Origin: Planctomycetota bacterium | Lineage (GTDB): Bacteria; Planctomycetota; UBA1135; GCA-002686595 | Direction of reading: 5' to 3' | Assembly (NCBI GenBank): GCA_002683825.1 | Contig: NYUD01000040.1 | Location: 1-57,722, forward strand | DNA length: 57,722 nt | Part shown: positions 1 to 8,823 of the stretch, piece by piece | Layout: each line of letters begins with the position of its first letter | How positions within the stretch are numbered: the stretch's first letter is position 1 | Notes under the pieces: model-generated | The model's database searches: none | Told to the model about the DNA's origin: nothing | The model's input: only the letters and a program-made list of their open reading frames with translations | Translations under genes and position numbers: made by a program

Positions 1-464
1 GTAGGGAACTCTCAAGAGAAGGAATTTCTCGGAATTCAAACTCGATAGCCTGGATTCTAGAACGTTCTTGGAAGTCCGGGGAAAAATAGCCCCTATGCCT
101 GTGGGCGTACCTCGAACTCCAACTGCGGCTCTTCCCCTTTCCCGGTTCGCCTACTCGCCCCGGCATCTATAAGCATCTTTCTAGAGTGCCTCTCCAATTC
201 GCTGGTTCAGCCGGTGATTTAGAGAGCGTCGCAACCGCTGGAACGTGGGGGTGGCCTCCCCTTCCAACCATCCAGTTCCTGGATTCGAGGCGGAGTCGCG
301 GCACCATCGCCGAGTTCGCTCCTCAAGCGACTTGCTGGGAAAATCGTCGATCCTCTCCGCTTTCCGGATCCTGTCGGGAAAGGCCGACCGGCCTGGCAGG
401 GGATTTGAGCCCTTCCCGCAAGCCATGCCTATTCCCCGCCTTTCCACCGCACACTTCTCTTTCC
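1..464. other. Left-edge non-coding stretch
   Basis: No convincing gene is visible here. Open frames exist on both strands but they read as low-complexity Arg/Ser/Pro-rich sequence without a signal peptide or family motif, typical of GC-rich shadow frames. The stretch presumably holds the promoter and leader of the coupled pair beginning at 465. I see no clear sigma70 boxes or terminator. Confidence 0.4.
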
Positions 465-926
465 ATGATTAAGGACTTCGCATTTCTGTCTGCACTGCTA
501 TTTCTGGCCGGCCAGGCCCCGGCTGAGCCGGTCGCGGGGCGCGTCATCGGCACGAACAGAGGCCTCGTTACGCTACAGCCGGGCTCCCTGCTCCGCGGAA
601 TCTCGACGCACAGAGACGGCAGTCCCGCAGCAGACGTCGGCATCTACATCCGCGATGCCGTGACCGATTCCACCGTAGCGCCTTGCGACGACGACACCAA
701 CGGTTCGGGCTCTGGCTCCGTGATCGTGGCCATCGCCACCCTCAACATCACCTGCACTCAACGCTGTACGGGCTTTTCCGTACGGGAAACACGACTCGAC
801 AATGTTCTCGGGACAGGCAACCCAACCTCGAACGCAGCGCTTCCTGCAGGGCCCTGCGGCAAGCCCAGACAAAACTCCCGCACGGGCTCCGTAGCCGGGC
901 CGGCCTCTGGAGGATCTCTCCCATGA
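465..926 (+). CDS. Small secreted protein of unknown function
   Basis: This 153-residue protein starts with a typical signal peptide: a lysine at position 3, then a hydrophobic core ending near AQAPA at about residue 20. The remainder has no family I recognise. It contains a short Asp/Gly-rich stretch (CDDDTNGSGSGS) and several Cys residues, compatible with a small exported protein. Its stop overlaps the start of the next gene in an ATGA, which suggests translational coupling and is the main argument that it is real. The open frame continues upstream to 186, but the ATG at 465 directly precedes the signal peptide. The C-terminal third is Gly/Ser/Pro-rich and not very protein-like, so the end could be fortuitous. 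Confidence 0.45.
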   Translation: MIKDFAFLSALLFLAGQAPAEPVAGRVIGTNRGLVTLQPGSLLRGISTHRDGSPAADVGIYIRDAVTDSTVAPCDDDTNGSGSGSVIVAIATLNITCTQRCTGFSVRETRLDNVLGTGNPTSNAALPAGPCGKPRQNSRTGSVAGPASGGSLP

Positions 927-2743
927 GATCATGCACCTACCTGCTTTGCCTCTCACTCTTCGCAGGCGGCCCCCTGGCCACTGCTGACATCTGTGTCTAT
1001 GAACGCACTGTCGGTTTGTCAGGCAATGTCCGCATCGTCGATGAAACAGGCCAGCTGCCGGACGTATTCCCGCCCGCGCTCCAGGACATCGAATTGCTAC
1101 CGATCGACTTCGTGGGGCGTACCGCCTGGGATCAGCTGCGGGCCGGGCGGCCCAGGCTGATTGAGGACCTCAGCAGCGTAGACCGCGTGGCCCTGCCTGA
1201 CAGCCGCGGGGTGCTGTACGGATATCGTCGGGTGGGTGCGCCCACTTCGGTCTTCGGTTTTTTCCGTGTAGATCCCAGCGGTGATGCCACCGTACTCTTC
1301 ACGCACGATGGGACGGGAACCATGGGTGCAGTGAACCCCTTCTGTCCCAAGCTTGCCGTCGAAGACGGCGGTCGCCACCTCCTCATCGCAACGCGGCCGG
1401 AGGCGGGTGGTGATCTCTTCGAAGTCGATGTGGTAACGGGGACCGTGGCGGAAAGAACCACCGGCGTCACCCCCCGAAATTTTCAAACGAACGGACTCAC
1501 TCTGCTGTCCGGCTGGGGGTTGGCTTCGACCACGACCGGGCTCTTGCGCTTCGCCAGGACGAACGGCGCCCAGGCGCAAGGGGTTCCCTTCGGAGGAGGT
1601 GTCGCCGTCCACACCTCTTTCCCCTCAGGTCTCGTCGACGGCCGACGGACTAACAAACCCGATTGGATCGGACCGGACATCGTCACCAGTGGTGACGGAA
1701 GTACTGCAGCCTTCTGTGCGGGTTTGGGCCCCACTCAGGCTTTCGTTTACACGGTAGGTCAACTGGGTTTGGCAACCCGAGCCACCCATGAGCCTCAGAA
1801 CCTGAGCGGCGCGGGTTTCCTCCCCGAATCGTCGATCGGGCCGACGTTGGCTCTCTCATCGGACGGCTCGATGGTCGCATGGCGCATACAGAACCCGCTC
1901 TCCGCCGAAACGTTCGTGGGGGGAGTGGCAACGGCCGCGCCAGCATCGATTCAACTGACGGCGGATGCCAATTACATCGAGACATTGAACGATTCCGGCG
2001 TCATTGTTTTTTATTCCCCGGACGAACTAGTGATGCTCGTCGGTGAAACCGACAGCCAGGACTCGTCTCAAATCGACCGAGCGGACATGTATCGGGTCAG
2101 CGTTGCCAACCTGACCGCGCCGGTTTTCGAAAACCTTTCGATGACGTCCGGAGATGGCGTCGTACCCTTCCTGCTGCCTGGCACCCTGGACACGGACGCG
2201 GGTCTGGTTCAGGTCCCGGATGGGTCGGGCGCGCTGGTCCTGCCCGATGGTCCGGGCGGAGTGGGAACGATCTCACACATCGACCTGGGAACGACCGTCG
2301 TGACGCCTCTGGTCGATCTGGTCAAGTCTTGGCCACTCGTCGTCGCGATCGGGAATGACCTTCTGCTGAACCTGGAGCGTGACTTTGCGACGGACATTTT
2401 TGAGCTCTTTCGCCTACTGCCCGGTGAAATGCCGCAGCTGATATCCACCGACTCAAGTGAAGGTTACTCGCGCTGGTCGGTGCAACCGGATCACTTCGGC
2501 GGCATCGCAACCGATGCGTTCGGGAATGAAAGAGTCTGCCGCGTGAAGGTGTCGACGGGCCTCGAGGAAGTGATGCCCCCCATGCCTACCCTCGGCCCGA
2601 CCGTCCATTTCACCAGCTCAGACTCCCTGGCCTGGTCGACGGACGGAGCGGGACAGAGTTCTTATTTCCTGTGGCACCCTGACGGGTCGACCATCCCGCT
2701 CCTGTCCGGCAGCGGTCTCGGTTTCTTGCTACCGGGCAACTGA
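923..2743 (+). CDS. Secreted beta-propeller-like protein
   Basis: The protein has 606 residues. The ATG at 923 follows a GGAGG at 910-914 and is followed by a signal peptide with the hydrophobic stretch YLLCLSLFAGGPLATA. The mature part is a run of beta-rich segments of 40-60 residues, each with Asp/Gly turns and patterns like 'SSDGSMVAWR' and 'TSGDGSTAAFCAG'. These resemble TolB/WD40-type propeller blades ('SPDGKRIAF'). I infer a secreted or periplasmic propeller that binds a ligand or partner; no catalytic motif is visible. It is translationally coupled to the small secreted protein upstream by an ATGA overlap. It ends 11 nt before the convergent gene at 2755. The frame is open well upstream, but only the start at 923 gives a signal peptide. 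Confidence 0.75.
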   Translation: MRSCTYLLCLSLFAGGPLATADICVYERTVGLSGNVRIVDETGQLPDVFPPALQDIELLPIDFVGRTAWDQLRAGRPRLIEDLSSVDRVALPDSRGVLYGYRRVGAPTSVFGFFRVDPSGDATVLFTHDGTGTMGAVNPFCPKLAVEDGGRHLLIATRPEAGGDLFEVDVVTGTVAERTTGVTPRNFQTNGLTLLSGWGLASTTTGLLRFARTNGAQAQGVPFGGGVAVHTSFPSGLVDGRRTNKPDWIGPDIVTSGDGSTAAFCAGLGPTQAFVYTVGQLGLATRATHEPQNLSGAGFLPESSIGPTLALSSDGSMVAWRIQNPLSAETFVGGVATAAPASIQLTADANYIETLNDSGVIVFYSPDELVMLVGETDSQDSSQIDRADMYRVSVANLTAPVFENLSMTSGDGVVPFLLPGTLDTDAGLVQVPDGSGALVLPDGPGGVGTISHIDLGTTVVTPLVDLVKSWPLVVAIGNDLLLNLERDFATDIFELFRLLPGEMPQLISTDSSEGYSRWSVQPDHFGGIATDAFGNERVCRVKVSTGLEEVMPPMPTLGPTVHFTSSDSLAWSTDGAGQSSYFLWHPDGSTIPLLSGSGLGFLLPGN

Positions 2744-2754
2744 GTTAGAGAGAG

Positions 2755-3561
2755 CTACACATCCCGGCCGCCACGGCCGCCACGGCTGCCACGGCCTCCA
2801 CCGCCTCCGCCGTCGTTTCCACGGGACTGGCGGCCGCGATCGGACCAACCGCCGAATCCCCGGCGGCTGTCCTCCAGCTCCACATAGCGGTCGTACTGAT
2901 CGGGTGCGAGGATCTTCTCGACCTCCACTCGGCCCTCGTCGCGGATCGTACGCATTTCATCGCGTATGGACTCGCGATCGCCGGCGAATCCTTCACGCAT
3001 CCTCCCGAAGAACTCGTCACGGCGGACCTGTTCATCCAGGAGAACGCGCCCCATATCGTTGGCCTGGCGCGAATTCAAACCGAGCTCTTCACGCAGCTCG
3101 TCGACCCGTTCATTGACCCGGTCCTGCGTGGCTTCGAGTCGGCGCTGGTCGCGTTCGGCTCGTTCCTGTGCTTCCTTGGACGCGAGCACGTCGAGAACGA
3201 GGGATTGCAGCTGCGCGGAGGGGGCGCCGTCCACGGCATCGAGGGCGGCGGCCAGATCCTTGAGCGGCCCGAGGTCCGCCGGAGCGATCTCGTCCGTGAC
3301 GGGCTCGCGCAGGCTCGCCGTCGTCGGCGGATTCAGCTCGAGAGCGACCTGACGTTCTTCCAGATCCGTCAGCCGCTGGAGGATCTCCCCCGAGGTCTCG
3401 GCGAGGGCGGAAAGCTCTTCCCGAAGCGCCTCCTCCGCGGAGGAGGCTGAACCGGCGACGGTCGAGGCTCGGGTCGGCCTGCGGGATCCCCCAAAGTCGA
3501 AGACGGAAAGGAGCACGGCTCCGAGGGCGAGAGCGAAGGAGAGGTAGGTGAGGGCTTTCAT
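2755..3561 (-). CDS. Membrane-anchored coiled-coil protein with RGG tail
   Basis: This 268-residue protein begins with an N-terminal hydrophobic segment (about residues 3-22, YLSFALALGAVLLSVF) acting as signal anchor. A long charged helical region follows: roughly residues 40-90 and 125-215 are rich in Glu, Arg, Leu and Gln with coiled-coil character. The part 'LNSRQANDMGRVLLDE' to 'ILAPDQYDRYVEL' resembles the helical hairpin of periplasmic CpxP/Spy-like proteins (LTxxQ-type motifs). The last 35 residues are almost only Gly, Arg, Ser and Asp (GGGGGGRGSRGGRGG), an RGG-box-like tail. I infer a periplasmic or surface protein, possibly a stress chaperone or a polyanion binder. No enzyme motif is seen. 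It is transcribed alone, convergent with the propeller gene. Confidence 0.75.
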   Translation of the reverse strand: MKALTYLSFALALGAVLLSVFDFGGSRRPTRASTVAGSASSAEEALREELSALAETSGEILQRLTDLEERQVALELNPPTTASLREPVTDEIAPADLGPLKDLAAALDAVDGAPSAQLQSLVLDVLASKEAQERAERDQRRLEATQDRVNERVDELREELGLNSRQANDMGRVLLDEQVRRDEFFGRMREGFAGDRESIRDEMRTIRDEGRVEVEKILAPDQYDRYVELEDSRRGFGGWSDRGRQSRGNDGGGGGGRGSRGGRGGRDV

Positions 3562-4013
3562 GCTTGGATAGATGATCGACGTCGCTAGACGGTTTGTGAA
3601 TCGTTACAGGATACTTCTTTTTCGTGGGCCCCCGCGATCCCGGCACCGGGAAGGCCGAGGGTCACCCCCCCCCCACTGAACCGTTTCGGGGAGTTCAGGT
3701 GTCGCTGCCAGTTCGCCTTTGGATGGAAAAAATGGCAATCCGATGCCGAAAACCGGCAAATACGGGAACGGACGTGCTTTTCTCACCTCCGCCGCGCGCC
3801 CCTCTCGCCAAAGGGACCTGACCGGAACGAGAATCCTCGGTTCTCGCCCCCAAAAAAAAACGTGGAAGTGACCTCCGCCACCTAAAATGTAAGAGGTTCA
3901 CTACACTTCGGGGAGTCCTCGCCAGGAGGATCAGGTCCATGGTCCGCCATTCGATCCGCCGGCGCGAGGCGCCGTCGAGGTCCGGGCCCACCCCCTATCT
4001 CAGGAGAACTCGC
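3562..4013. other. Divergent intergenic region
   Basis: About 450 nt separate two divergently transcribed genes. It must hold both promoters. A TAAAAT at 3883-3888 is a plausible -10 box for the rightward secreted protein but no good -35 box sits at the right distance. A 9-A run (3852-3860) and two C-rich runs are present. No small gene, RNA or strong hairpin was recognised. Confidence 0.4.
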
Positions 4014-5606
4014 ATGTTTCGTATCACCATCGTCCATCGCTTCCTAAGGTTCGCGGCCTGCGGACTCGTGCTGGGTGCGGTCGGTAACGCCCAGTCACCG
4101 GACGTGATTGTCTTCGATGTCGGCGTCGATTTCGGCAACACCAACGACATCCACTACTGGGGCCAATCCGGAGGTATCGCGGCATACAACATCGCGACGC
4201 AGTCGTGCAACATCGGCAACGCCCAGCTGGATTGGTTCGACGCCGGAGGCGACACGCGCCACCCGGTGATCTCGCAGAACATGTTCCGTCTGAAGGACGG
4301 TCGTTTCGAGCACATCGGCCAGAGCTGGTTGAAGCACGGTTTTTGCGCCGTCAACGAGTTCGAGATCGGATGCAGTCCCTGCGGCAGCACCAGCTGTGAC
4401 ACACTGGGTATCGGCTGTGCAGACACCTACTGGGCCACGCTGAACGACGGTGCGGGCGGTCGTTCCAAGCGCTTCGTCAACGCAACCACGGGAGTGCACT
4501 CCGACAGCACTCCGGCTCCGACTGGCCCGACGGTCATACGCGGTCGGCTGCAGGTCGCCGTGGCGGACATCGACCCGGCACAAAACAACGGTGCGGAGTA
4601 CTTCATAGAAGGCCACTACATCACGGCCGACGACGCAGCCGCCGGCAACGACTTCAACAACGCCTCGTGGCGTCGCGTCAACGTGGTCTCCGTCTCCAAC
4701 GTCAACGGCGGCGGCAGCACGCATCGGCAAGAGCCCGGCATCTACGCCTGGCAGGATCAGGATCCCCTGGTCGACATCATACAGGTCACGAACACCGAGA
4801 GCGGGACGAGCACGCTCTATCTGGTGGGATGCAGGGTCACGCTGATCGGCAGTAACACGTGGGCCTATGAATACGCGATCCAGAACCTGAGCTCCGACCA
4901 GAGCGCGAACTCCTTCCGCGTGCCGTATGGCAACGGGACGACGATCAGCAACATCGGCTTCCACGATGTCGATTACCACTCCGGCGATCCCTACGCCCTC
5001 ACGGACTGGACCCCCATCGACACCGGCAACACGGTTCTCTGGGACACGGCCAGCTTCGGCTCGGATCCCAACGCAAACGCCATTCGATGGGGCACGCTCT
5101 ACAACTTCCGGTTCGAAGCGAACGCGCAGCCGACCACGGGAACGGCAACGATCGGCCTCTTCAAGCCCGGCACGAACTCGACCCTTTCCGTACCCGGCCT
5201 CCAGGTGCCCGACGAGCCCGGCGCCATGTGCGGCACGGCGAGTTCCGTCGCCACGCGGAACGGCGGCTCGAACCCGTCAGGCTACACGGCCTCGGCTCCG
5301 GTGCCCGGTCTGTCCGTCAGCTTCGGCGTGTTCGGCTTCTACAACTTAGGCGTCGTGATCGCCTACAACGGCCCGGCCAACCTCGTCCTGGGCAACGGCC
5401 AGGCCCTTCTGTTCGATCCGACCAGCGCGCCGCTGTTCTCGCTCAACCTGACCGGCCTGCCGATCGGCCAGGCTTCGACGACGGTTCCCAACGACATCGC
5501 CTTGTGCGGGGCCACCGCCTACACCCAGGCCGTCCTGGTCGGCCCCACGGGGGCAGGTCCGCCCTTCCAGCTCTACAACAGCCAGGACCTCACCGTGGGC
5601 TTCTGA
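4014..5606 (+). CDS. Large secreted protein, tandem paralogue 1
   Basis: The protein has 530 residues with a signal peptide (basic MFRITIVHRFLR, then a hydrophobic core ending at GNAQS). An AGGAGA lies at 4002-4007, just ahead of the ATG. The N-terminal 350 residues form a conserved unit shared with the next gene, including 'GGDTRHPVISQNMFRLKDGR', 'GQSWLKHGFC' and two CxxC-like clusters around 'CSPCGSTSCD'. The last ~130 residues are a separate beta domain opening with 'SSVATRNGGSNPSGYTASAP' and closing with 'LCGATAYTQ...NSQDLTVGF'. The same end domain recurs in the proteins at 5898 and 11744. I do not recognise a catalytic motif. A surface or extracellular adhesive or structural role is an inference. 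Confidence 0.85.
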   Translation: MFRITIVHRFLRFAACGLVLGAVGNAQSPDVIVFDVGVDFGNTNDIHYWGQSGGIAAYNIATQSCNIGNAQLDWFDAGGDTRHPVISQNMFRLKDGRFEHIGQSWLKHGFCAVNEFEIGCSPCGSTSCDTLGIGCADTYWATLNDGAGGRSKRFVNATTGVHSDSTPAPTGPTVIRGRLQVAVADIDPAQNNGAEYFIEGHYITADDAAAGNDFNNASWRRVNVVSVSNVNGGGSTHRQEPGIYAWQDQDPLVDIIQVTNTESGTSTLYLVGCRVTLIGSNTWAYEYAIQNLSSDQSANSFRVPYGNGTTISNIGFHDVDYHSGDPYALTDWTPIDTGNTVLWDTASFGSDPNANAIRWGTLYNFRFEANAQPTTGTATIGLFKPGTNSTLSVPGLQVPDEPGAMCGTASSVATRNGGSNPSGYTASAPVPGLSVSFGVFGFYNLGVVIAYNGPANLVLGNGQALLFDPTSAPLFSLNLTGLPIGQASTTVPNDIALCGATAYTQAVLVGPTGAGPPFQLYNSQDLTVGF

Positions 5607-5897
5607 GCACCCGGTGAAACCCGGAATCGACGGCCATCTCCGCCCCCCACGGATCCTCGGGGCGGGGGCGGCCGTCGCTCGTTAACCGAGCCCCACACCT
5701 GAATGCGGGGCCGTTCCGGAGAAACCCCGGGGCGGTGCGACGGGCGCCCGCCTCTTCGAGTTCCCACAAAGCCCGGGGGACTTTCGTCGATACGAGAACG
5801 GCAATTTGGCCCACGAATGGGCTTGCAGAACCTAAGATATGCGCTCCCTTTTCCCCTCCCCTGAGCACCCGAACCGATACCCAAGGAGGACCATCGG
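5607..5897. other. Spacer between tandem paralogues
   Basis: The 291-nt spacer carries a GC-rich hairpin just after the upstream stop. It also has a possible promoter: TAAGAT at 5833-5838, with TTGGCC at 5806-5811 (spacing 21 nt, longer than ideal). The same 'acctaa(a/g)at' sequence occurs upstream of paralogue 1, which hints that the promoter was duplicated with the gene. Confidence 0.35.
5628..5677 (+). terminator. GC-rich hairpin after paralogue 1
   Basis: The 8-nt arms CGACGGCC and GGCCGTCG enclose an inner GC-rich pairing (CCGCCCC with GGGGCGG). It sits 22 nt after the stop of the gene ending at 5606. There is no T-run, so intrinsic termination is uncertain. Confidence 0.35.
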
Positions 5898-7505
5898 ATG
5901 GCTCGTCAAGCGAACGCAGGGAAACTCTATCTTGCCGCTGTTTCCTTCTTTTCTCTCTTTGCCCTTGCTGCCTCTACGCAGGCAACTCCCGTTCAGACGC
6001 CCGATGTTTACGTTTATGACATCGGCGTGGACGGCGGCAACACCAACGACATCAGATACTGGGGTCAGAGCTCCGGCATCGCTGCCTACAGCATAGCGAC
6101 GCAGTCGTGCAACGCCGGCAGCGCCACATTGGACTGGTTCGACTCCGGAGGCGACACGCGCCACCCGGTGATCTCGCAGAACATGTTCCGTCTGAAGGAC
6201 GGTCGTTTCGAGCACATCGGGCAAAGCTGGTTGAAGCACGGTTTTTGTGCCGTCAACGAGTTCGAAGTCGATTGCGGCCCCTGCAGCAGCACGAGCTGCA
6301 ACACGCTGGGGCTCGGTTGCGCCGACACCTACTGGGCGTCCCTGAACGACGGCGCGAGCGGACGCTCCAAGCGCTTCGTCAACGCCACAAGCGGCGAACA
6401 TACCGACTCCACGCCCGGGCCCACGGGAGTCTTGCCGATCCGCGGCCGCCTGCAGGTGGCCGTTTCCGACATCGACCCCGCCCAGAATCCGGGTGCGGAA
6501 TACTTCATCGAAGGCCACTACGTCACGGCCGACGACGCCGCCGCGAACAACGATCGCAACAACGCCTCCTGGCGTAAGCTCAACGTCGTGGGCGTCAACA
6601 ATCTTGACGGTGGCGGCGACACCGTTACCGAGCAAGCGGCCATCTACGCGTGGCGCGCGGAGGATCCCGGCGTAACGATTCGCAACGGCGTCAACAATGA
6701 AAGCGGCAGGGCCACTTTCTTTTTCCTCGGTTACAAGGCCGAACAGACGGGCCCCACCACGTGGACCTACGAGTACGCGATCCAGAACATGAACTCCGAC
6801 CAGAGCGCGCGCTCGTTCTCGGTCCCGGTTCCTGGAGCCACGACGGTCTCGAACATCGGCTTCCACGACGTCGACTATCACTCGGGCGATCCCTACGACC
6901 TCACGGACTGGCCCGGCACGAATTCAGGTGGTAACGTCACCTGGCAAACCGATGACTTCGCCACCAACGCCAACGCCAACGCCCTGCGCTGGGGAACGCT
7001 CTACAACTATCGCTTCGAAGCGAACGCGCCCCCGATTCAGGTCACCGCGACCATCGGACTCTTCAAGCCCGGCACCAACACGGAAGTCACCGTCACCGTC
7101 GACGGCCCGGACATCGGTTCGAGCATGTGTCTGAACTCCGCCTCGGTCGCCACCCGCAACGGCGGCGCGAACCTCAACACCTATAGCGCCAACGCCCCGT
7201 CCACGGGCGGTGTGGTCAACTTCAACGTGACCGGCGACTACTCCTTCGGCCTCATGTTTGCCTACGGCGGACCGGCCTCGATCCCCCTGGCCAACGGTCA
7301 GGTGATCCTGTCCGACCCGGGTAGCGCGTTCATTTTTTCGAAAGCCATCACCGGCCTACCGGCGGGCTCCGCAACGGAAAACGTTCCGACGAACCTGGCC
7401 TTGTGCGGCTTCACCGCCTACACGCAGGTCATCATGTCCGGCCCCACTGCGGGCGGTCCTCCCATCCAGCTGACCAACTCTCAGGACCTGACGATCGGCT
7501 TCTAG
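5898..7505 (+). CDS. Large secreted protein, tandem paralogue 2
   Basis: This 535-residue protein starts at an ATG preceded by a strong AAGGAGG at 5883-5889. The signal peptide runs to about AASTQATP. It is homologous over its full length to the preceding gene, with the same order: N-terminal unit 'DVYVYDIGVDGGNTNDIRYW', then 'FEHIGQSWLKHGFCAVNEFE', a Cys cluster, 'ADIDPAQN'-type segment, and the C-terminal domain from 'ASVATRNGGANLNTYSANAP' to 'NSQDLTIGF'. Overall the two proteins have clearly diverged, yet a ~120-nt block is nearly identical in DNA, suggesting gene conversion. Function unknown; secreted. A strong intrinsic terminator follows at 7529. Confidence 0.87.
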   Translation: MARQANAGKLYLAAVSFFSLFALAASTQATPVQTPDVYVYDIGVDGGNTNDIRYWGQSSGIAAYSIATQSCNAGSATLDWFDSGGDTRHPVISQNMFRLKDGRFEHIGQSWLKHGFCAVNEFEVDCGPCSSTSCNTLGLGCADTYWASLNDGASGRSKRFVNATSGEHTDSTPGPTGVLPIRGRLQVAVSDIDPAQNPGAEYFIEGHYVTADDAAANNDRNNASWRKLNVVGVNNLDGGGDTVTEQAAIYAWRAEDPGVTIRNGVNNESGRATFFFLGYKAEQTGPTTWTYEYAIQNMNSDQSARSFSVPVPGATTVSNIGFHDVDYHSGDPYDLTDWPGTNSGGNVTWQTDDFATNANANALRWGTLYNYRFEANAPPIQVTATIGLFKPGTNTEVTVTVDGPDIGSSMCLNSASVATRNGGANLNTYSANAPSTGGVVNFNVTGDYSFGLMFAYGGPASIPLANGQVILSDPGSAFIFSKAITGLPAGSATENVPTNLALCGFTAYTQVIMSGPTAGGPPIQLTNSQDLTIGF

Positions 7506-7528
7506 CCTTCCCGGCTCAAGAACGACGG

Positions 7529-7567
7529 GCTCCCGTCTCCCTTCCGGGAGACGGGAGCTCTTTTTCT
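7529..7567 (+). terminator. Intrinsic terminator of paralogue 2
   Basis: A perfect 13-bp inverted repeat (arms 7529-7541 and 7546-7558, GCTCCCGTCTCCC / GGGAGACGGGAGC) with a 4-nt loop is followed by TCTTTTTCTT. It lies 24 nt after the stop at 7505. This is the clearest rho-independent terminator in the window. Confidence 0.9.
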
Positions 7568-7644
7568 TGTCTCATGCGTCCGGGACCTGCTCCGAAGGCC
7601 GGTTCCGCCTGGACGGTTTTTCCGAACGTTTGCAGGGAAGAGCT

Positions 7645-8823
7645 ATGCTCCGGATTCGATTCGCTCACCCTCCCATGAGATCCACGCTCCTCACGACCCT
7701 GCTCCTTCTCAGTGCCTGTCGGACGGGCGCGGACGAAACTTCGGCCGCCGGGTTTCGCCACCTCTTCAACGGCCGCGACCTCTCCGGTTGGGTGGCGGTG
7801 AACACCGCCCCTTCCACCTGGAGCGTGGTCGACGGGATGCTGCATTGCTCGGGCAAGCCGACGGGCGAGCTGCGCACCGAGCGGATGTATCAGAACTTCA
7901 TCCTCGAACTCGAGTGGCGACACATGCTGCCCGGCGGCAACGCCGGCATCTTCCTTTGGGCCGACGATTTGACCGCCCGCGGCCAACCGTTTCATCGCAG
8001 TATCGAGGTGCAGGTGCTCGACCACGCCTACGGGAACACAGAGAGTCACACGACCCACGGCGACATCTTCCCGATTCACGGCGCTCGCATGACGCCGATC
8101 AACGGACACGGCGGTAGCCGGGCCTTTCCAACGGAGAGGCATTCGAAGCCCAGCCCCGAATGGAACCACTACCGCATCACCTGCTTCGAAGGCACGATCT
8201 CTCTAGCTGTGAATGGCAAGCTCGTCACGCGCGGCTACGACTGCTCGCCCCGCAAGGGCTACATCTGTCTGGAGTCGGAGGGCGGTATCGTCGACTATCG
8301 CAATCTGCGTATTCAGCAACTGCCCCCGACGCCGATCCCACGTGAAGAAATCGCCAGCGCCGACCGTGGCTACCGCAATCTGTATAGCGGGGTCGATCTC
8401 AGTGGTTGGCGGAGTGCCGGCGCACCCGGAGAAACATGGCAGGTCCGGGACTGGATCCTGGCGCACACCGGCGCGGGCTCCCATACCGACCGGTCCCTGA
8501 CGACCAGCTCCTCCTTCGAGGATTTCGGGTTTCTCTTTGACGTCCGTATCCCGCCGGACGCAGTGCCGGGCCAGATCCTGCTCCGTGGCTCACCGGCGGT
8601 GACCATCTCCCTCGATCCGAGCGATCCGCAATACGAGGGACATTTCGAAGAGGGCTGGAACCGCTTCGAGGGCACGCTGATCGGCGATCGAATGAGCCTC
8701 TCCCTCAATGGCTATCCCGTCCTCTTGCACAGGAGCGTAGGGAACGCCCCCTCCCAGGGGCCCTGGGTCATCGCTCCAGGGGGCCCCCTGGAACTGGCCA
8801 ACCTGTTCGTGCGCCCGCTCTAG
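7645..8823 (+). CDS. Lipoprotein with two DUF1080 (3-keto-disaccharide hydrolase-like) domains
   Basis: The protein has 392 residues. The start at 7645 has an AGGGAAG just upstream; an internal ATG at 7675 is the alternative. The N-terminus ends in the lipobox LLLSAC, so it is a lipoprotein. Domain 1 (about residues 35-235) is a full DUF1080 fold: 'FRHLFNGRDLSGWVAV', 'WSVVDGMLHCSG', 'LEWRHMLPGGNAGIFLW', then 'EVQVLDHAYGN' and 'ESEGGIVDYRNLRIQ'. Domain 2 (about 250-392) restarts with 'YRNLYSGVDLSGWRS' but lacks much of the middle, so it is probably a non-catalytic copy. Family members are laminin-G/concanavalin-like proteins, some hydrolysing 3-keto-glycosides. A periplasmic or outer-membrane sugar-processing role is inferred. 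It shares a CTAG with the convergent permease as both stop codons. Confidence 0.88.
   Translation: MLRIRFAHPPMRSTLLTTLLLLSACRTGADETSAAGFRHLFNGRDLSGWVAVNTAPSTWSVVDGMLHCSGKPTGELRTERMYQNFILELEWRHMLPGGNAGIFLWADDLTARGQPFHRSIEVQVLDHAYGNTESHTTHGDIFPIHGARMTPINGHGGSRAFPTERHSKPSPEWNHYRITCFEGTISLAVNGKLVTRGYDCSPRKGYICLESEGGIVDYRNLRIQQLPPTPIPREEIASADRGYRNLYSGVDLSGWRSAGAPGETWQVRDWILAHTGAGSHTDRSLTTSSSFEDFGFLFDVRIPPDAVPGQILLRGSPAVTISLDPSDPQYEGHFEEGWNRFEGTLIGDRMSLSLNGYPVLLHRSVGNAPSQGPWVIAPGGPLELANLFVRPL

Noticed and set aside
2745..2880. GC-rich tandem-like DNA repeat at the 3' end of the coiled-coil gene
   Set aside because: It is explained by Gly/Arg codons of the RGG tail rather than a separate repeat element.
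4095..6881. Long antisense frames in both secreted paralogues (294 and 349 codons)
   Set aside because: They mirror the sense genes; Val/Asp/Arg-rich repetitive sequence arises from codon bias of the sense strand.
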